64,000 nucleotides of DNA from Toxorhynchites rutilus septentrionalis (taxonomy: Eukaryota; Arthropoda; Insecta; Diptera; Culicidae): contig NC_073746.1 of NCBI RefSeq assembly GCF_029784135.1, forward strand, positions 306,296,665-306,360,664, read 5' to 3'. The notes beneath the pieces are model-generated. The model was not told where the DNA came from. It searched no databases and saw only the letters and a program-made list of their open reading frames with translations. The position numbers were made by a program, and so were the translations under genes. Below, one piece after another: positions 33,001 to 44,110 of the stretch (positions within the stretch are counted from its first letter, which is position 1; every line of letters begins with the position of its first letter).

Positions 33001-33234
33001 AAACCTCCCACGAAATTTCGCCAATAAGCACGTTTTTTCCCTTTGATCAAGTTTTTAAATTGATTTTCAATACGATTGAAAGTTTTCAATGGTTCCACGT
33101 TTTCGAAAAGCTTTGAATGCGTTCGATTTATCCTGATAAAGCTTGGAACATTGGCTATCCCACCATGGATTGGGAGGCCTTCGACGAATAGTGGAACCTG
33201 GGATGGGTTTCGTTTGAGCGCGAACCGCGCGACT
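30004..33234 (-). mobile_element. I-group non-LTR retrotransposon, copy 2, 5' truncated, with TSD
   Basis: It is flanked by a 13-bp target duplication CCCTAATGTATAT at 29991-30003 and 33235-33247. The 5' end is truncated at the start of the region between endonuclease and RT. The 3' UTR (about 30047-30394) ends with a sequence like that at 7533-7560. Protein similarity to copy 1 is clear but lower than between copies 1 and 3, so it is a related subfamily. Confidence 0.85.
30395..33234 (-). pseudogene. ORF2 of I-group element copy 2 (RT, RNase H, C-terminal knuckle), broken
   Basis: In order on the minus strand: a linker (RRRPPNPWWDSQCSKLY), RT (YRPIAMLSCIRK, FRRGKGTNDC, VFLDIKGDFDSV, GLPQGSCLSPLLYN, LADD in place of YADD) and RNase H with all key blocks (FTDGS, AELAAIHWAL, VSDSLSSVEA, PGNERADSLAK). 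A C-terminal knuckle (CVCGRGYH...EHVVWSC) and the tail VFLKSIDVRV follow. Breaks are a frameshift near 33090, a stop before KQMASVF (about 32388), a stop after VVGST (about 32064), a stop near 31850 and a frameshift near 30570. This copy reveals the RNase H region deleted from copy 1. Confidence 0.85.
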
Positions 33235-33739
33235 CCCTAATGTATATGTTGAATGTATTTCTATGAAGTAATGCAGTAAACTCAAATGTACCAATCACTC
33301 CGTCGCTTAAATATGATAGAAATCAAAATATTATATAATTTTCTACGTTGCCCAAAGAACAGCGAGGCGAAATGATAGTCACCAAGACTTAACTGCATAC
33401 CAAACTTTTCCGGACGCGATTCCTTTTCATTACTTGTGTACTGAGGTTTGTGACGCGACGTGAAAATATTCACACGAACAATTTCTCCACGCATTTATCC
33501 TCTTATCATCCCTTAGAAGGACGCCCCCATATCATCTCGGGGTCAGCTTTTCTGAAAACCGAAGCGAACGAGAAACTGGAATCGACAGAAGAATATAAAA
33601 CGGTTGGAAGCTGGTGGAACATCCGATCGTCCAGGAAGCCACGAGCCGGTGGGAAGGGCCACAGGGTGAACAAAAAGAACGTTAAGGACCAGTTTTCAAA
33701 ACAACCGGATAATAGAGCGATATATAATACAGAAAAAAA

Positions 33740-34120
33740 TGAGGCATAAATTTCTCCATAACTCAAGGACTAAGCCAAATTTGGCATGTAGAGGTTTTAG
33801 AGGGCAATAAATGTTTCTATGGTGGTTTGACACTCCTCCCCCTCTGTAAAGAGGAGGGACTGAATGATTACAGAACTAATCAAGCAAATGGAATCAAACT
33901 TGGCATATAAAGGTTTCAGGGATCGATAAACGTTTCTATGGTGGTTCGACACTCCTCGCTCCCATTAGAGGGAGGCTACCAAACAAATGAAACACAAATT
34001 TCTGCATAACTCGTGAACCAATCAAGCAAATCGAGCCAAATTTGGCATGTGGAGGTTTAGGGGGCACAAAACATGTCTATGGTGTTTTGACATTCCTCAC
34101 CCTAAAATAACCAAAATCAA
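33740..34120 (+). repeat. Dispersed repeat R2, three tandem units of ~118-142 bp
   Basis: Each unit has AAATTTGGCATGTGGAGGTTT, then GTTTCTATGGTGGTTTGACA, then a C-rich/G-rich hairpin. Related copies lie at 38200-38450 (reversed) and 58280-58540. No coding potential. Confidence 0.6.
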
Positions 34121-34404
34121 AAATAAAATCGTGGGACATATGATGAAGTCGCTAATTGTGGATAATGGAAATCCAACGTGCCCCACGATTTTATTTCAGT
34201 CTTATCAATGCCCTAGACTAATGAAGGAGATGTGTGATAACTGCTAACTGCTACTTGCCTAATTATTTTCCAGCTTTAAGTACATTATTATGTTTAATCA
34301 CAATTAAACCGTTTAACACAAAAAGTTTTTTTTACTTATTTTATTTTCTAGTTTTTAGTACATTATCTGTTTCATTAGAATATTTCTCTACAATAAAACC
34401 ATTG

Positions 34405-35240
34405 TACTGTATTCTATCAATCAAATAATTTCATTTGATACCGATGTTGAGTGGATTGCAGAAAATACATAGTGTATTCTCCACGTCGCTCGTTTGATAC
34501 ACATATCTCAATCATCCTTTTTTTCAGATGATATGGAATCAGCTATTTTGTAGCGGCGGCCAAATTGGATTTCTCAAGATAAGCAGTTTTAAAATGACAG
34601 CAGAGTTAAAGGTGTTTTATAAATTCGGTCAGTTCCTATTGGTCAAATTTCTATTTGTATGTCTGTAGGGTTATTAACAACCCTACAGACATACAAACAT
34701 ACATACAAACAGTTCAAGCTAAATAAAACTGTTTAGTAAAGTAATTTGCTATTTTGTGATTGCGGCCATCTTGGGTTTGGATTTTTCATGATCTGCTGTG
34801 ATCTACTATTCAAGCCCTTTCATTTGATACCCATATTAATTGGGATTTGAGAAAATATGTAGCCCGCCATTTGGTAGTGGCAGCCATCTTGGATTTGCAT
34901 TTTTCATGAATAACTGTGTACTACTAGTCAAGCACTTTCATTTGATACCCATGTTGATGGGGTTTAGGAAAACCCATATCGATGAAAATTTGAAATTGAA
35001 AAAATATGTGATCCGCCATTTTGTAGTGGCCGCCATCTTGAATTTTCAAGATCATGAAATACGCAGTTTTATAATGACTACAGAGATAAAGGTGTGTTCC
35101 AAATTTCAGATCAATCGGTCAACAGAAAGGGGGTCAAATTTCTATTAATGTAGGTCAGCGCTACAGACAAACACGTTACAACGTTACAAACATACAAACA
35201 TACAAACAGATTACAGGGCAAGCTAAATAAAACCATTTAA
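34405..35240 (+). repeat. Dispersed repeat R1, second copy
   Basis: It matches 8892-9548 from the first bases (ACTGTATTCTATCAATCAAA) and contains repeated GGCCGCCATCTTG cores and ACATACAAACAT-rich tails ending CAAGCTAAATAAAACCATTT. It is longer than the first copy by extra units. Confidence 0.6.
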
Positions 35241-36130
35241 AAAGTAAGGGGATGTATCTAGAAATACAATGATGAAAATTATTCTTTTATAAATTAATAA
35301 ACGCCCAAACAGGCTGACCCATCAATTCATCGATTATCGATTCACACATAAATTCAATGCGCAATTCGATTACGATTACATAAATAATGAATAATGTTCT
35401 TTTACATCTAGCTTATTATGGGGATTAAACTACATTCAAACCGTTTTTAGTGCGAACCTCTTTTGTGCAACTGTTTCGGTGCAATTATTTTTGTGCGGTA
35501 TATGAAAATCATCAAGATTTGAGTTATTTTCTACGTGGATTTTTTAATGCTGTCCCCATCCATCGCATAAAAAAATGTTTTTGCTTCAAAATTCTGCAGC
35601 AAAAACTATTTTTAGAGCTACTCGTTTAGTACAATTTTTTACACGTTTTTTATGTTAGGTTTCTACCTCTCCCACGAAAACAAGTTTACCTGTATTCATA
35701 ATGAATCTTTTGGTAAAAAAAAAAACCATAAACCATTTTCTACCGATGTTCCGTTGAATGTTAGCCATTACAGAGTTTTTGGGTCAAACACAAAATCAAC
35801 AGATTAATATCGCCCATGCTTTGTACAAACGAAACACTTGACGAAACAGAAACGATAGATGTCTCATTCTCAATTTTGTAAAGTTATCATAAGTGGGGTT
35901 TTGGTAAAGCGAAGGTGGGGATTTCAAACTAGTGATATATTTCATACATTTTTCCATTAGACGGAAATATAAACAACAACTGCAATTGGTGCAGATATGG
36001 TGCAATTATTACTCTCCCCTAAGTGCGATTGTACTGAAATTATGCATAGGTTTTTTTTCGAGGTGGTGATCATTTTTTATGGAGTAACGATTTGAAATTC
36101 GAGATGACCATTTTCATTGGCACCCCAATT
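35241..36130. other. Unassigned AT-rich sequence
   Basis: No gene or repeat boundary is recognised here. A GAGATGACCATTTTCATTGG...CACCCC block near 36100-36124 resembles the tips of the fold-back MITEs. Confidence 0.35.
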
Positions 36131-36131
36131 T

Positions 36132-36600
36132 ATACAGTCAATCGCAAAATTAAGTATACATCCTATGTTGGTTTGTTATTTTTGAGTTTTTGGGGTTGAA
36201 AAGTGAATAGTTAAAAGCGCCTCATTTTCATGGTAAAATTTATCCTTTTTACTCTCATGTAATGATAAGAAAAAAAAAATAAAATGGTCACATTTCTACT
36301 TCATGTTTATAAAACAAACAAAAAATCTTTAATTCAGATGTTTCAAAATTGAGTGTACAGTTCAAGTTTTTCTTAAAAAGAAAATCGAAGTCAGTTCAGA
36401 AATGTGAACAGATAAAAAAAATCAATCTCCTAGTATTTGGTATGGACTCCTTTGGCATCCAGCGCTGTCTGCAAGCACCGAGGCGAGATTTTTGGTCACT
36501 GTAATATATGTTTAGGAGGTACGTTGAAAAAGATTTGAAGACACGAGGGTTAATACAAAACGTAGCGATAATGTTTTTCAACGTAACTCCTAAACATATA
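36132..36600 (-). mobile_element. Tc1-like element relic (one terminus and transposase C-terminus)
   Basis: The sequence TACAGTCAATCGCAAAATTA at 36134 has the form of a Tc1 terminal repeat, followed after ~170 bases by a second similar motif (AAAATTGAGTGTACAG, 36346). The minus strand then encodes the last residues of a Tc1 transposase (36430-36495). The rest is missing. Confidence 0.55.
36430..36495 (-). pseudogene. Tc1-type transposase C-terminal stub
   Basis: Minus strand reads PKISPRCLQTALDAKGVHTK-Y and then TAG (36430-36432). This corresponds to the conserved Tc1 ending in which a Cys/Leu-rich helix is followed by A.GG.TKY. No catalytic residues remain. Confidence 0.65.
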
Positions 36601-36870
36601 GTTTTACCATAATGATGTGTTCAATCAATCGGTCGGAAAAGTTGTTGAAAATTATAAGCAAATTCATAAAATCTCAATAACATGGCGGTATAATACGACA
36701 AACATATTCAAAGAACCTATTTACTCTAAACACAATAAATTAGAAATATTTTTTTTAAATATCTCGAGAATGGCTGCGTTTAGAAGGAGATTGATAGAGA
36801 GCTTTTTTGTTTTAAATCCATTAGAATTCATTATTTGTGCCTAAAAATGATTGTTAACAATAGTTTCATC

Positions 36871-37139
36871 GACGGCGCCAGTGGTTGTGTGGTTAGCGTA
36901 ACAGCCTCACAATCCGATCGGCCTGGGTTCAATCCCAGCTGGCGTCGTTGGGATTTTCTGAGGCGAAAAATCTCTGGTTACGTCTTCCTTCGGAAGGGAA
37001 GTAAAAGAAGTTGGCCCGGCTCATGAGTTGTTGAGTCTGATAGGTAGGAACAGGTGGAGTCGCCTCCCTGATGTCGGTGATTGGCACTAAAGTGGCGGAA
37101 ATATGCCGACGTAAAACAAGCGAAGATAAAAAAAAAAAA
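36871..37139 (+). mobile_element. tRNA-derived SINE with 12-bp TSD
   Basis: The A-box-like region GTGGTTGTGTGGTTAGCG and a strong B box GGTTCAATCCC (36926-36936) show a tRNA-derived Pol III promoter. The body ends in an A14-type tail. The target duplication AATAGTTTCATC is present at 36859-36870 and 37140-37151. It resembles mosquito Feilai-type SINEs in layout; family identity is not proven. Confidence 0.85.
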
Positions 37140-37159
37140 AATAGTTTCATCATCTTGGA

Positions 37160-38195
37160 CTCATTTTTCAAATTTTCTACATAACTTCTATTTTATATGA
37201 AAAAAATAAAAATTTAAAAAAATGATAAAAACAATAAATTAGAAATGTTTTTTTAAATATCTCGAGAATGGCTGCATTTAGAAGGAGATTGATAAAGAGG
37301 AGGTCAAATGACCCATTTTGAGCTGTTAGTCAAAACACTACTTTTCCTAAAACATACAGCGAATGTATTTTTCAGTGTTTACTCCTTTCTTGTTATTGTT
37401 TTTACTGAGAAATAAATGTAATCAATCCTAACTACCGCAAAGGGTCATTTGACTCGTGCGAACATTAATATGATATCAGAAAGATTTGTATGCGTGGTTG
37501 TGATACAAAGCCATTGCATTACACATTTTTGCTATTACTTTATATATTTTGTTGCATTTGGGAATGAATAGTGAATGATTAGAATCAATTGTATTGCGAG
37601 CTAACAGTAACCAGCCCAAGCTACAGTGCTATTTTGCGTGTCAAAAATTGTTATTGCATTATTTTGCTAATAATTATTATTCTAAAAATGTCGAAATATA
37701 CAGGAGAAATAAAGTACGTCACGTTTCTTCACAAAACAATATAAATCGAGTCATTGTTCACTAACTATTCATAAAGGGTCACTTGACCCGCTGTGGTAGG
37801 AATAGGTATACATGAAACATCGGCAGATTTAGTGTTAAATCACATCAGGATTCATAATTTGTGGCTAAAAATGATTGAGCATTCAAAAATTCTAGGTTTC
37901 AAAAATTCATAAAAAAGTTCGTCAAAAATAGTTTTACCATTTTTTAAATTTTCTACATGAGTTCTAATTTATACGTAAAAATTGAACAAAAAATAAAAAA
38001 TATTAATATTATTTTAGATATTGCAAATTAAAGTTATTTTGTGAATAAAAAAGGAGTACTATTTTTTTTTTCAGTGTATATTCTTTTTACGTTTTAACAT
38101 CAATACTCTATAACTCTTTCTAAGACACTATTTCGATACGACTCATAGTTTTTGAGATATAAATTATCAAAGATTTCTCTTACTAAAATCGGCAT
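37160..38195. other. Unassigned AT-rich sequence with an internal duplication
   Basis: Bases 37225-37300 repeat 36735-36810 (AATAAATTAGAAAT...CTCGAGAATGGCTGCRTTTAG), on either side of the SINE. GGGTCATTTGACTC-like motifs recur near 37310, 37440 and 37785. No gene is recognised. Confidence 0.4.
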
Positions 38196-38199
38196 TTTT

Positions 38200-38450
38200 A
38201 GTTCGATTTAATTTGGAATTGCACATTTGCTTGATTAGTTTTCGAGTTATGCAGGAATTTGTGTTTCATTTGTATGACAGCCCTCCCTTAGAGAGGAGGG
38301 AGGGATTTCGAACCATCATAAGAACCTTTCCCGGCTTCTAAAATCCCTACATACAAATCTTCACGCCAATCGGATCAGTAGTTTCTAAGTCCATAAGGAT
38401 CAGAAAGACAGACGGACATCACTCCATTTTTATAAATATAGATTCTCTTA
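38200..38450 (-). repeat. Dispersed repeat R2, reversed copy with tail
   Basis: The reverse complement of 38205-38330 matches the R2 unit, including the GGGAGGG hairpin (CCCTCCCTTAGAGAGGAGGG). The adjoining bases CAGAAAGACAGACGGACATC and CATTTTTATAAATATAGAT resemble the 3' tails of some arthropod non-LTR elements. Confidence 0.5.
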
Positions 38451-38459
38451 TATAAGCAA

Positions 38460-39735
38460 AATGCTAAACATTGGAACAAAAAACACGTTCGTGACCGCCG
38501 ATGATGAGCTCGACTCATTATTAGGGCAGATCCCAGATCCCAGGCACAAAAAAGCCCTTAAAAACGAACAGTACTAAAATGACATTAAGCATCAACATGA
38601 CCCACTCGGGACTCGGAAATGGAAACTCCTATAAAAGAAGCAAATCGCAGCCAAAATGGTAATTTCTCGGTGGGATAATGCACGGACCGTTTAAGCAAAG
38701 TGATGGAGATGGCAATTTTATGATACGCTTCCGTGACGGTGCTTTTGGAGTGGCACTCGAGCAAAGGGGAGGTATTCCTTCATCCCTGCACTGCCCACTT
38801 AGAATGATGAAGCCATGAAAAATGACATCGCGCTGATGAGGAAGGACATTTCCGAGATATCTATCCAATTTGGATGTTTTTGTGAGAATTAATTTTTGTT
38901 TTGAGAAAATTAGAATAGAATAATCGGACACGAATAAAACTCCAACTCGCCATACCATACATTACAGAGTTACTCTTGTAACTTCAACAATCATTGAGTC
39001 GTTTTCCGAATTGGCAATCGATGATGGCGTTACCGAAGTTCATCCAATCCGAATGAACACATTGCGGTCGGAAAATTCACCACGATGACAAAACACCAAC
39101 ACAACCCGAATCAAATCCACCTCGAGCGCGAAAACCAAAATTCTCCTTCGCTCTGTCAATCTGATAACAGTGTGAGATTGGTGAAACTCTGAGCAAGGCA
39201 CAGCATCCTGCCGGTTAGTTCATCTTGATCCTGTGAGCAGCTCGGATGTACTTTATTCACTACACTCGAAACTGGAGAAGCTCAGATTTCGTAATCCTTC
39301 CGGTGGCGTCCTCGGGCTTGCCTTCCCTCCTAGCGGCGTTTGCTGCATTTCAGGAGGGAAAAACTGAAATTGCTCAAGTGTTTGATTCCCACCTCGCGTG
39401 GGAAGATTCCATTCCATTCGAGATGCTCCAACCAAGGTTGAATTATGTTGGATAGAATCAACTAAGGCTCTAGGAATGCGAAGAGGTGATTCAGCGGGAG
39501 TATTAATGATAATTTTCGCAACAAACTTCAACTGGGACAAACAAATGTGCTTCTTCACCTTCTATGGAATCCTATAAATTTTGGGGAATCTTTTTGGAGT
39601 TCATTGTTTTAATGAGGGGAAATACCATACATGCTGTCTTCTTGTTGTTCGTCTCGTCTTTCTGCCTCTGATGTTGGCTAACGAAACTGCTTCCCCTACA
39701 AATCTATGTATTGCATGTATCCCGCGTGTTATAAT
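38460..39735. other. Unassigned sequence
   Basis: Mixed composition with no domain, element terminus or splice pattern that I can support. It may be unique host intergenic or intronic DNA. Confidence 0.35.
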
Positions 39736-40099
39736 GAACTGTGGATAAACTTAATATTTGTCATATCAATATCCAAAGCTTATGTGCACGCCAAATGTCC
39801 AAATTTAATGAACTGAAACGTTTCATAGTCGACAGTAAAATCGATATACTGTGTCTAAGTGAAACGTGGCTTACTGACAGAATAAATGAAAATGTATTCG
39901 CGATTGAGGGGTATGAACTAATACGAAACGATAGGAAATATAGTAGAGGAGGAGGTATTTGCATTTACTTCAGGAATAACATTAATTGTAATATAATTGA
40001 TCAATCTGAATTTAGAGCCATAGATGATACCGATTTGACAGAATATTTGTTTCTCGACGTTTTCTTTAAACAGAACAAGTTTTTGCTTGGTATTTTCTA

Positions 40100-41394
40100 A
40101 AGGGTATGTCACATCAAATTGCATCACGGAAAAAACGCTGTAGAAATTTAATTTTTAGGAATTATGTCTTCAGCTTTCGCTTATAATCAGATAAGAGTGT
40201 ATAGATCACGTTGGCCATGCTTCACTGTCAATTTTTCGTAAATTTGGAAAAATGTCGTCGAACGAAAAAGAGCGTCGTGAATTAATCCTGCGCACTCATT
40301 TCGAGAATCCGGAGTTGTCACATCGGGACATCGGTAAGATGCTGGGAATCGTCCAATCCACGGTCAGCAGAGTACTAAAACGATACTTCGAGAACCTAAC
40401 CATCGACCGGAAGGTGAAGAACGGCAAAAATGGATGCTCCGTCAGTGAAAAAGATCACAAGCGCGTAGTTAAGCAGTTTAGACGTGATCCGAGAAGTTCG
40501 GTCCGGGATGTCGCCAATAAGCTGAATTTGTCAAGTTCATTCGTCCAGCGGACCAAGCAGCGGGAAGGCCTGCGTACATACAAGGTTCAGAAGGCTCCTA
40601 ACCGCGACGGAAGGCAAAACATGGTGGGGAAGACGCGAGCCCGGAAGCTGTACGCCGAAATGCTGACGAAGCCGCATTGCCTGGTAATGGACGACGAAAC
40701 CTACGTCAAAGCGGACTTTCGTCAGCTGCCGGGCCTGTTGTTCTTCTCCGCAGAGGACAAATTCAGCGTTCCGGAGGAGATTCGCAAGCAGAAACTATCC
40801 ATGTTTACAAAGTACATGGTGTGGCAAGCGATCTGCTCTTGCGGAAAGCGGAGCGCCTCCTTCGTGATGACCGGCACGGTAAACGGGCAGGTTTACCTTA
40901 AGGAGTGCCTACAGAAGCGCTTACTACCTCTATTGAAGCAGCACGAGGGCCCGACCATCTTCTGGCCGGATCTCGCTTCGTGCCACTATTCAAAGGACGT
41001 GTTTGAGTGGTACGAAGTCAACGGAGTCACCCTCGTGCCAAAGGAAATGAACCCTCCCAACGCGCCGGAGCTTCGCTCAATAGAGAAATATTGGGCGATT
41101 ATGAAGCAGGCCCTCCGGAAGAACCCAAAAGTTGTCAAATCGGAGGCGGACTTCAAGAGAAAATGGATTTCTGTTAAAAAAAAACTACAACCTGACGTTG
41201 TACAGAACCTTATGGACGGGGTAAAGAGGAAGGTGCGAGCATACGGGCTTGGGCTCGAAGTATGAATAAAAAGAAAATGCCAAAAGTTATTTAATAGTTT
41301 TTATTTTACTGTCTAAAATTTTCAAAAGGATCGGTCTACTGGGCGAATTTCTACAGCGTTTTTTCCGTGATGCAATTTGATGTGACACACCCTT
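40100..41394 (+). mobile_element. ITmD37E transposon, copy 3, intact ORF and TIRs
   Basis: The ends AAGGGTATGTCACATC (40100) and GATGTGACACACCCTT (41394) match except one base, and are flanked by TA (40098-40099, 41395-41396). Removing the element restores the host frame (ILGIFYNPPRNN style) of the retrotransposon, so the insertion is precise. Confidence 0.92.
40252..41265 (+). CDS. DD37E transposase (ITmD37E), 337 aa, apparently intact
   Basis: This transposase would bind the TIRs and catalyse cut-and-paste movement into TA sites in the nucleus. It has two N-terminal helix-turn-helix regions (LSHRDIGKMLGIVQSTVSRV; SVRDVANKLNLSSSFVQRT). The catalytic triad is D148 (MDDETYV), D240 (WPDLASCHYS) and E278 (RSIEKYWAIMK), with 37 residues between the last two. 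The nine-A run that is short in copy 1 keeps frame here. One codon is missing relative to copy 1 (LSMFTKYMV versus LSKFAKKYMV), and RP before IEKYW has become RS. The start ATG matches copies 1 and 2. It could be active, but the substitutions may have weakened it. Confidence 0.9.
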   Translation: MSSNEKERRELILRTHFENPELSHRDIGKMLGIVQSTVSRVLKRYFENLTIDRKVKNGKNGCSVSEKDHKRVVKQFRRDPRSSVRDVANKLNLSSSFVQRTKQREGLRTYKVQKAPNRDGRQNMVGKTRARKLYAEMLTKPHCLVMDDETYVKADFRQLPGLLFFSAEDKFSVPEEIRKQKLSMFTKYMVWQAICSCGKRSASFVMTGTVNGQVYLKECLQKRLLPLLKQHEGPTIFWPDLASCHYSKDVFEWYEVNGVTLVPKEMNPPNAPELRSIEKYWAIMKQALRKNPKVVKSEADFKRKWISVKKKLQPDVVQNLMDGVKRKVRAYGLGLEV

Positions 41395-41618
41395 TATAAC
41401 CCTCCTAGAAATAATTGCTCTGAAGTATTGTTTGATAAATTATCAACTTTGTCTTCACTTTACTCCAACACTGTTGTAGTGGGGGATTTCAACGTTGATT
41501 TGATGAAAAATGACAATCGTAGCAATAATTTTAGAAATGCTATCGAGAGCTCCGGTTTCATATGTATAAATTCTGAACCGACTCATTATTGTACTGAGAC
41601 TTGTTCGCTCATTGATTT

Positions 41619-41780
41619 TTTTTTTTTTTTTTTATATCTGTATTATAGTGACTTTCAACACTTTTGGCTGGTTCGTCACTTTTTACTTCCAATTTTGGAA
41701 GAATGTTGGGAGTGAGAATTGAACTCGTGATCTTCAGCGTGAGAGGTATGGATGTTACCACTACGCCAGATCGGCTCCTA
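41619..41780 (-). mobile_element. tRNA-derived SINE with 11-bp TSD inside ORF2
   Basis: The minus strand begins near GGAGCCGATCTGGCGTAGTGG (A box) with a B-box-like GAGTTCAATTC, and ends in a long A-run (T-run at 41619-41635 on +). Target duplication CTCATTGATTT lies at 41608-41618 and 41781-41791. It differs in sequence from the SINE at 36871. Confidence 0.88.
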
Positions 41781-44110
41781 CTCATTGATTTGATGATAAC
41801 AAATAACCATAATTTTTTATTTAATTTCAATCAAGTTTCAGGACCCGGATTTTCTAAACATGATATTATTTTTGCTTCGATAAATATTTCTAAATCGTAC
41901 CATTGCAACGAAACAAAATACTGTCGGGATTATTTCAACATCGATAATGATTCACTCACTGATGCTGTTTGTGCAATGAACTGGAATTTGCTACACAGCA
42001 TGACAGATCCAGATGTAGCTGTGAACTTCTTTAACAGAAGTATTCTGGAGCTTTACGAAACGTTTATTCCACTTCGCGCATGCAGACCTAAAAAGAACCC
42101 ATGGTTCAATAATGAAATCTTACGATCTATGGTTGAACGTGACGTTGGCTATTCTTTATGGAAAAGAACTAGGAATGAGGCTGACCATGTTCAATATAAA
42201 AGACTACGAAACAGGGTAACTAGTTTGATCAATTCAGCCAAAGCCAATTATGTGTCCCGAAATTTATTCCCATCCTCTTCTAATAGAGACTTGTGGATCA
42301 GACTCAAACAGCTTAATAATTCCGATCAAACTGATCAATTTGCTAGTTCTGCCGATGAGATAAATGAATATTTTGGTTCGAATTTTACCATTGATGATTC
42401 CCATCTTCAGATGATGCCTCCTACTGAATCAGGATTCAATTTCTCGTACGTTAGTCAAATTGATGTAGTTGTGGCTATTAACTCAATCAAATCGAATGCT
42501 ATTGGTTTGGATGGTATACCTATTCGATTTATTAAATTATTGCTCCCATCTATTATTTCTGAAATCTGTTTTATTTTTGATTTGATTATTGCTACCTCAA
42601 AGTATCCTGCAGCATGGAAATCGGCTAAAATAATTCCAATTAAAAAATCTCATAGAAGTGTAAATTTTAACAATTTGCGCCCTATAAGCATTCTTAGTGC
42701 TCTGTCCAAAGCATTTGAGAAAATTCTACAAAAACAGATTCAAAGTTTCCTAAACTCCAATAATCTTCTGAGCCCATTTCAATCGGGATTTAGACCCGGT
42801 CATAGCACTACTAGTGCAATTTTGAAGGTTCATGATGATATCCATAGGGTAATCGACAAAAAGGGGTCGCATTTTTATTGTTTATTGATTTTTCGAAAGC
42901 CTTTGATCGGGTGTCCCATGTGAAGTTACTGGACAAACTCTTTTCACTGTTTTCATGCTCGCGAACATCTGTTAAGTTAATACAAGCCTACCTAACAGGT
43001 CGGAATCAGATAGTGTCAGTCAACGGTATGGATTCGCAACCAATCTGTATTCTATCCGGAATACCACAAGGATCTGTGCTCGGTCCATTATTATTTACGT
43101 TATTTATAAATGACTTAGCTACGATCTTGCAATCATGCAAAATTCATATGTTTGCTGATGACGTGCAACTTTATTTGAGTACAAATAAATTAGATACTTA
43201 CACAATGGCTCGGTTGATCAATGGCGATTTAGAAAGGTTATATCAATGGACTCATACAAATCTTCTGCCAATTAATGTTAGTAAAACAAAGGCGATGTTT
43301 CTTTCAAGATCTAGAGTAGACTACATCCCACCACCGCTAGTTCTTGGACATGATGTTATCGAGTATGTGCAGTCAGCGTCTGTTCTTGGGTTCATAATTC
43401 AAAACAATCTTGAGTGGGACAAACATGTGAGCTCCCAACGCACTAAAATTTTTTATGGGCTTCGTCAACTAAGGTTAACAGCAAATATGTTGAATTCGGA
43501 TATCAAAATTAAGCTATTTAAAAGCTTGTTACTACCGCATTTTATGTACGGAGCAGTCTTGCTTTTAAACGCTTCAGCTAGAGCGTTAGATAGACTACGG
43601 GTAGCTCTAAATTCGTGTACTCGCTATGTTTTTAATCTAACACGCTTTTCTAGAGTAACACATCTTCAACAGCGATTACTTGGTTGTCCTTTCTATGAAT
43701 TTTTCAAGCTCAGAACATGTCTTTTATTACACAAAATAATTAATTCTACGACACCAACATATTTACACGAAAAACTTGTACCTTTTAGAAAAGATCGTGT
43801 ACGGAATTATGTTTTACCGATCCACAGCACGTCCCATTATGGTAATATTTTTTTTTTGTAAGGGGAATAGCATTTTGGAATCGGCTTCCTAGCAATATTA
43901 AAAATAATGTTTCGCTTAACGGTTTCCGCGAAGACAGCATTGAGTGGTTCAACGGGAGGAATTAGCACGACTGAGTAGTAAATTTAATTATGAGATAAAT
44001 TGTTAGTTTGCATTCAGAACAGGATACGTTAAATACTCGCGCGTTGCAGTAATTTAAAAGGATTTTTCCTTACACTGTAGCCTTTATATAAATTAAAAAA
44101 AAAATAAATA

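Larger units (their letters stand above)
39741..43965 (+). pseudogene. APE-RT ORF2 of the Jockey/CR1-type element, broken
   Basis: APE: NICHINIQSLCARQMSKF, ILCLSETWL, RGGGICIYFRN; then, after the DNA transposon, VVVGDFNVDLM and CSLID. RT: LRPISILSALSKAFEK, SPFQSGFRPGHSTTS, FIDFSKAFDRVSHV, GIPQGSVLGPLLFTLFINDL and MFADDVQLYLS with the catalytic Asp pair intact. The C-terminus is LRVALNSCTRYVFN and, after a T-run frameshift at ~43848-43858, AFWNRLPSNI. Breaks are the two insertions, a frameshift near 42880 and that T-run shift. The frame opens at a GTG (39741), so the start is uncertain. Confidence 0.85.
39741..44110 (+). mobile_element. Jockey/CR1-type non-LTR retrotransposon, interrupted by ITmD37E and a SINE
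   Basis: The ORF2-like sequence runs from an APE domain to an RT and an A-rich 3' tail near 44090-44110; no RNase H is seen, which fits Jockey/CR1-group elements. An ITmD37E copy (40100-41394) sits in a TA within a Tyr codon, and a SINE (41619-41780) lies near the APE C-terminus. ORF1 is not visible upstream, so the copy is probably 5' truncated. Confidence 0.8.

Noticed and set aside
36871..36945. tRNA gene
   Set aside because: The A and B boxes belong to a SINE with a long tRNA-unrelated body, A-tail and TSD; no cloverleaf is maintained.
38629..38958. 109-codon minus-strand ORF
   Set aside because: No family resemblance and no nearby promoter or splice evidence.
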